Below are positions 60,582 to 64,000 of a stretch of DNA of 64,000 nt, piece after piece. Source of the stretch: Diphasiastrum complanatum. Taxonomy: Eukaryota; Streptophyta; Lycopodiopsida; Lycopodiales; Lycopodiaceae. The notes below the pieces were generated by a model that saw nothing but the letters and a program-made list of their open reading frames with translations, did not search any database and was not told the DNA's origin. Each line of letters begins with the position of its first letter. Positions within the stretch are counted from its first letter, which is position 1. The DNA lies in contig CM055099.1 of assembly GCA_029204225.1 (NCBI GenBank), positions 44,668,145 to 44,732,144 on the forward strand, read 5' to 3'. The translations under genes and the position numbers were made by a program.

Positions 60582-61271
60582 TCAATCTTTTGAAGACTTT
60601 GATTCTGCAGCCTGACTTGCTTGTTTCCTCGCAGCTATAGAATTATTGTACTCGAAAAGCATTACGTTAGGAATGTGCGAACTATCTCTGATGTATAAAG
60701 CTCGTGCTAGTCTGGTATTCTCTATCGAGGGAAAGAGGGGAGCTATCAACATATTAACCGTGAGAAACCACAGACTCCCCATGATAAGCCCGGCACAAAA
60801 ACCTGCCACCACCTGAGATGTAGTGTGATACCCAAGATATATTCTGGAATACATGGTGGCTATGGCAAAAGGCCATGGACACGCAATGGTGAAACCCCGG
60901 GTGAAGGAATCTGAGAATGACCACTTGAACAAGGCCATATATGTGATGTAGATAGAAAAGAATGTCATAAATTGAGAATGATTGGAAGGCCAGCCATGGG
61001 AATCACACATCTCCAGGACCTCACATGTAAGTGGACGAGCTTGCTTTACTTCACTCTTTATGTGCTCACTACATATCCCGGAAATGATTATACCCATGAA
61101 GAAGGTTATGGTTTGTAGCTCACGTCGAAAAATGATAAGAGAAACAAAACCAGCAAGAATGAGGAGAGGGAACAGCGAGGCCCATGCCATGAGGTGGCCG
61201 AAGCCATCCCCCTCCTCGTACTTCACATGTGCTACAGCAACGGCCTTCATACTCCCGCCTCCAAAATTCAC
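60582..61271 (-). CDS. Dolichyl-diphosphatase / lipid phosphate phosphatase gamma-type
   Basis: An intact single-exon frame of 229 codons. PAP2 signature: C1 KSEVKQARP (residues 72-80), C2 GWPSNHS (93-99) and C3 SRIYLGYHTTSQV (142-154). The catalytic His residues are 98 and 149. The Gln in place of the usual Asp in C3 is typical of the dolichyl-diphosphatase/LPP-gamma branch. Four membrane segments are visible (about 29-48, 55-70, 101-118 and 152-178). The family hydrolyses dolichyl diphosphate or related lipid phosphates at the ER or plastid membrane. ATG 61271 gives MNFGGGSMKAVAVAHVKYEEGD, matching family N-termini; a second Met at residue 8 is possible. It is probably a functional host gene. 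Confidence 0.94.
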   Translation of the reverse strand: MNFGGGSMKAVAVAHVKYEEGDGFGHLMAWASLFPLLILAGFVSLIIFRRELQTITFFMGIIISGICSEHIKSEVKQARPLTCEVLEMCDSHGWPSNHSQFMTFFSIYITYMALFKWSFSDSFTRGFTIACPWPFAIATMYSRIYLGYHTTSQVVAGFCAGLIMGSLWFLTVNMLIAPLFPSIENTRLARALYIRDSSHIPNVMLFEYNNSIAARKQASQAAESKSSKD

Positions 61272-62187
61272 CGAAAATCTTCTGATACCTCAACAAAGTA
61301 AGAACAGAACTAAGATATGATCAACATATAAAACCCTACAGAAGGCTGTAGGTTTTGAAGAGTAACTGTAAGGTTACTTCAGCATTCAGAAGCTGTTGAA
61401 TACACCCAAAAACCTAGTGAAGACGAATATGTACACTAGAAAGACACTTTAAACTGCTATCTGAGCTTGAGCTGTACACTAGAAAGAAGCTTTAAACTGA
61501 GCTGCAGATCTGGAGAAGAGGAAGCAGGAGGGGCGAACAATAGATAAACGTCAACAAGAACTGATGCTTGAACTGAACTGATGCTTGCAAAGTGCTACAG
61601 GGTAGAGATCTGCATGCAATTGTCGTGCGATGGTCTGTTTCTGATGATTGAAGTAACAGGAAGGATCAAACCCTTGTTCTCGCAGAAGGCAGACAACAGA
61701 TTAACCACAGAAGGGAGCACATGGAAACAGATATAGAAGATTCGCGAAGGAAAAAGTGTACCAAATGAGAGGTTGAACTTTTTCTCAAGGGGTGACCTAA
61801 ATTGTGCTGGGGTTGACCCATATTGTGGTAGGGGACAAGGGTAAGGGACTCTTCACATGTTCCACCCAATGGCATGAATGACGTAGAGGCCAAGATAAGT
61901 GGGGTGTTCTGTTGACATTCCTGTTGTTGTCGATCAACTTTGCCTGTTCTACCCAGTTTTGGACCCACGATGACCTACTGTTGTTGTGTGCTCCTCACAC
62001 TGCTGCTCATGCGTGTTCCTGTGCGCCTTGTTTTTCAGTCTTCTTGCGTATGCTCCTGATGGCACCCACGATGACCTCTCTGTGCTACTTCATTCAACTC
62101 TTTCACCTGCATGCTGCCACTAGTTCCTAGGATTCTATTGCATTCTACAGTCATTCTTGTGTTTCCATGCCTGAAGCCTGAGATTCA
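61272..62187. other. Upstream region of the LPP-gamma gene, no other gene
   Basis: It holds the likely 5' UTR and promoter. Open frames here (for example 61666-61968 and 61912-62130) show no known domain. Confidence 0.5.
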
Positions 62188-62246
62188 AGGGTTGGCTCAC
62201 TTGGTTAGCTTGGCATCCAAAGTTCCTTTCCCCCTTAAAAAACCAA
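62188..62246 (+). repeat. SINE-like fragment, A-box part
   Basis: GGGTTGGCTCACTTGGTTAGC then TTGGCATCCAAAGTT is shared with 13926-13960. The B box is not present and it ends in CCCTTAAAAAACC. Confidence 0.5.
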
Positions 62247-62699
62247 GATGCATACCTGAAGCCTCTGACCTAGTGCCTGCTATTCCTGCTGCCATGCCTT
62301 TCTAATTGCCTATTGTTGTGGCCTTGGTTTTGGATGAACTTTTAGTTGCCATTAGTAAATTTTGCAAATTCACTTTCTGAATGCTAAAGGTGAAGTTAAG
62401 CTCAATTTATTATGGAGAACAAGTCGTACCCAATATTTGCACCCATGGCATGGAAGCAGTGAGCGTTGTGAATGCAACTCTACACGTTTCGTCAAATGCC
62501 TTATTGGAACTAAGCTCGCCCCAAGTTATTAGCATGTTTAAACAGAAAATAGCCCTCAGTCTGGGTTTTAATATGGAGATTGCATTGCAGTGCTCACTGC
62601 TTTGATGACAGATGAGGAGGTTCTTGCTATTGTGCTTGATTCCAACAAATCGAAGGTGGACCTTTTAGGTGTCAAGAATGGACCTTAGTATGTAAAACC

Positions 62700-63511
62700 T
62701 CGCAGCATGCATTGGTGGCAACAATTTCATGGAGTAGTAATGAGAGACAATCCTGAGAGATTCCACAAGATGTTTAGGGTTCTTGTTGTCACATTTGGGT
62801 ACATATGTGAGCTACTTGCAAACGACTTCGTAACTCATCCACCCCTGTGCCTAAAAAATATTAATGGGAGCCATTTGACGATACAGACGCAACTAGTTGT
62901 TGTCCTTCAAAGATTGGGAACAGGAGAATGTTTGTTATATATAGGAGTTATGTTGCTCAACATTTCCATTGGCCAGAGGGATTGCCTCTTCAACAAGTTA
63001 AGGAGGGCTTTGAGAAAATACATGGTATACCACAAGTATGTGGTGCCATTGATTGTACACACATAAAGTTTGATTTGCCAACTTTGGAGAGAGCTTTTGA
63101 TCGGTACGATTGTGACCAACTACAACATGATATTACAAGAGATTGTGGATTCAAATATGTGGTCTTTGGATATGGATGTGTTAATGATACTAGAGTCCTT
63201 TCCAGATCCAGATTTGAGCATGTAACTAGTGGTAAACAACTAAATGGTCCTACCAAAGTGGTGCAAGGTGTACCAATAAGAGTGTTTTTGATAGGAGATT
63301 CTGGATACACCATGCTTGAGTGGATGCTCATTCCTTTTATTCAATTTCAAGCATTCATCATCCAGGATCGTGCATTTTGGTTGATTGAGAGGAGTGTGGA
63401 AACTTGTGCATAGACCCATGGCAGCCTCATGAGATTGCCATGAATCATTTTGTTCTTCACAAGATAATGCTGGAGATGGGTGACAGTGTAGATGATGGAG
63501 TGCCTAGATAA
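62700..63511 (+). pseudogene. PIF/Harbinger-type transposase
   Basis: The N-terminal part (WWQQFHGVVMRDNPERFHKM, FGYICELLANDFV) shifts frame near 62930. The DDE_Tnp_4 part follows: HFHWPEGLPLQQVKEGFE, HGIPQVCGAIDCTHI (first Asp), RDCGFKYVVFGYGC, VFLIGDSGYTMLEWMLIPF (second Asp). A frame near 63370 has LIERS, the likely third acid. A further shift gives PHEIAMNHFVLHKIMLEMGD and TAA at 63509-63511. The FNxxLSxxR stretch before the Glu is damaged. A partner Myb-like gene, usual in this superfamily, is not seen. Confidence 0.88.
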
Positions 63512-64000
63512 ACTTTTTAGTGAAAACTATACAATCTATAGACATGACAATGAGCAGTTATTGTAAATAGTAGCATGTTTGAACAGTGACATAGTTTGTA
63601 CTTGATTTGGTAGAGGAAGAGTTGAGTGGTACCATTTGACAATCGATAGTGTCGATACTTCGACAGTGCTGATAGTGGACAGTCGATAGTGTTAATTGTC
63701 GATAATGATGACAATGCCGATCATGTTGATTCGATGTCGTTGTCTTGTTTAATAGCTTGATTTTGAGCTCAAATGTGGAGTGTCGGAGTCCATTCGTTGC
63801 TATTCTTCAAATATCCATGTGTTTATGTAGAATATGCGTTTAAAACTGCAGACTGTCTCATATAATAGTTCATTTCTACAGACTGTTGTTGAGAGTGAGT
63901 ATTTATTAATCTCCACCAGACTCGGTTAAGAAAACAAAATTGAAAACACCCGACCGGATCAATCACCACAGCACAACGTCAAGTGCAACAAGAATTCAGA
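63512..64000. other. No gene recognised
   Basis: GTCGATAGTG-type short repeats occur at about 63640-63715. No coding similarity. Confidence 0.5.

Overview
This is a land-plant nuclear window, very repeat-rich and almost without host genes. The evidence for a plant is direct: a spliced NAC transcription factor, a plant-type dolichyl-diphosphatase (LPP-gamma class), GT-AG introns, and fragments of Ty1/copia, Ty3/gypsy chromovirus, CACTA, hAT and PIF/Harbinger elements. I cannot name the species. The repeat load and long (GA)n tracts suggest a large genome assembled from long reads.

Layout. 1-6.8 kb: nested, broken copia pieces on both strands, then chromovirus LTRs in direct and inverted order. 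6.8-8.5 kb: gene-free. 8.5-10.1 kb (-): NAC gene, three exons, with a tandem duplication just upstream and a CACGTG cluster about 1.1-1.6 kb upstream. 11.8-19.6 kb: AT-rich sequence with a tRNA-like SINE, fold-back repeats and a non-autonomous hAT element with a perfect 8-bp target duplication. 19.65-22.5 kb (-): decayed Ty3/gypsy pol. 22.5-29.7 kb: element A. 30.3-33.8 kb: copia pieces. 35.4-37.7 kb (-): CACTA TNP2. 37.8-38.6 kb (-): a SET-domain ORF. 38.5-41.6 and 46.2-47.9 kb: element B, a diverged and rearranged relative of element A, split by a copia element (about 41.7-46.2 kb). 48.1-52.4 kb: copia and gypsy pieces (-). 53.4-54.1 kb: hAT transposase. 59.3 kb: copia scrap. 60.6-61.3 kb (-): LPP-gamma gene. 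62.7-63.5 kb: PIF/Harbinger transposase.

The main discovery candidate is element A. It carries two convergent and divergent gene pairs: ORF1 (+), a DDE/D-like transposase with a CxxC knuckle; ORF2 (-), unknown; ORF3 (+), a histone-H3/CENH3-like domain followed directly by a spliced Ulp1/C48-type cysteine protease; and ORF4 (-), an unknown protein that may be BAH-like. ORF2 and ORF3 share a CACGTG-rich bidirectional promoter whose two leaders carry four copies of one 15-bp motif. ORF1, the ORF2 C-terminus and ORF4 all recur in element B, which supports a real multi-gene element. A decayed SET-domain ORF lies directly upstream of element B ORF1. If the SET and BAH-like readings hold, the element family combines several chromatin-related modules. 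All copies here are broken by stops or frameshifts.
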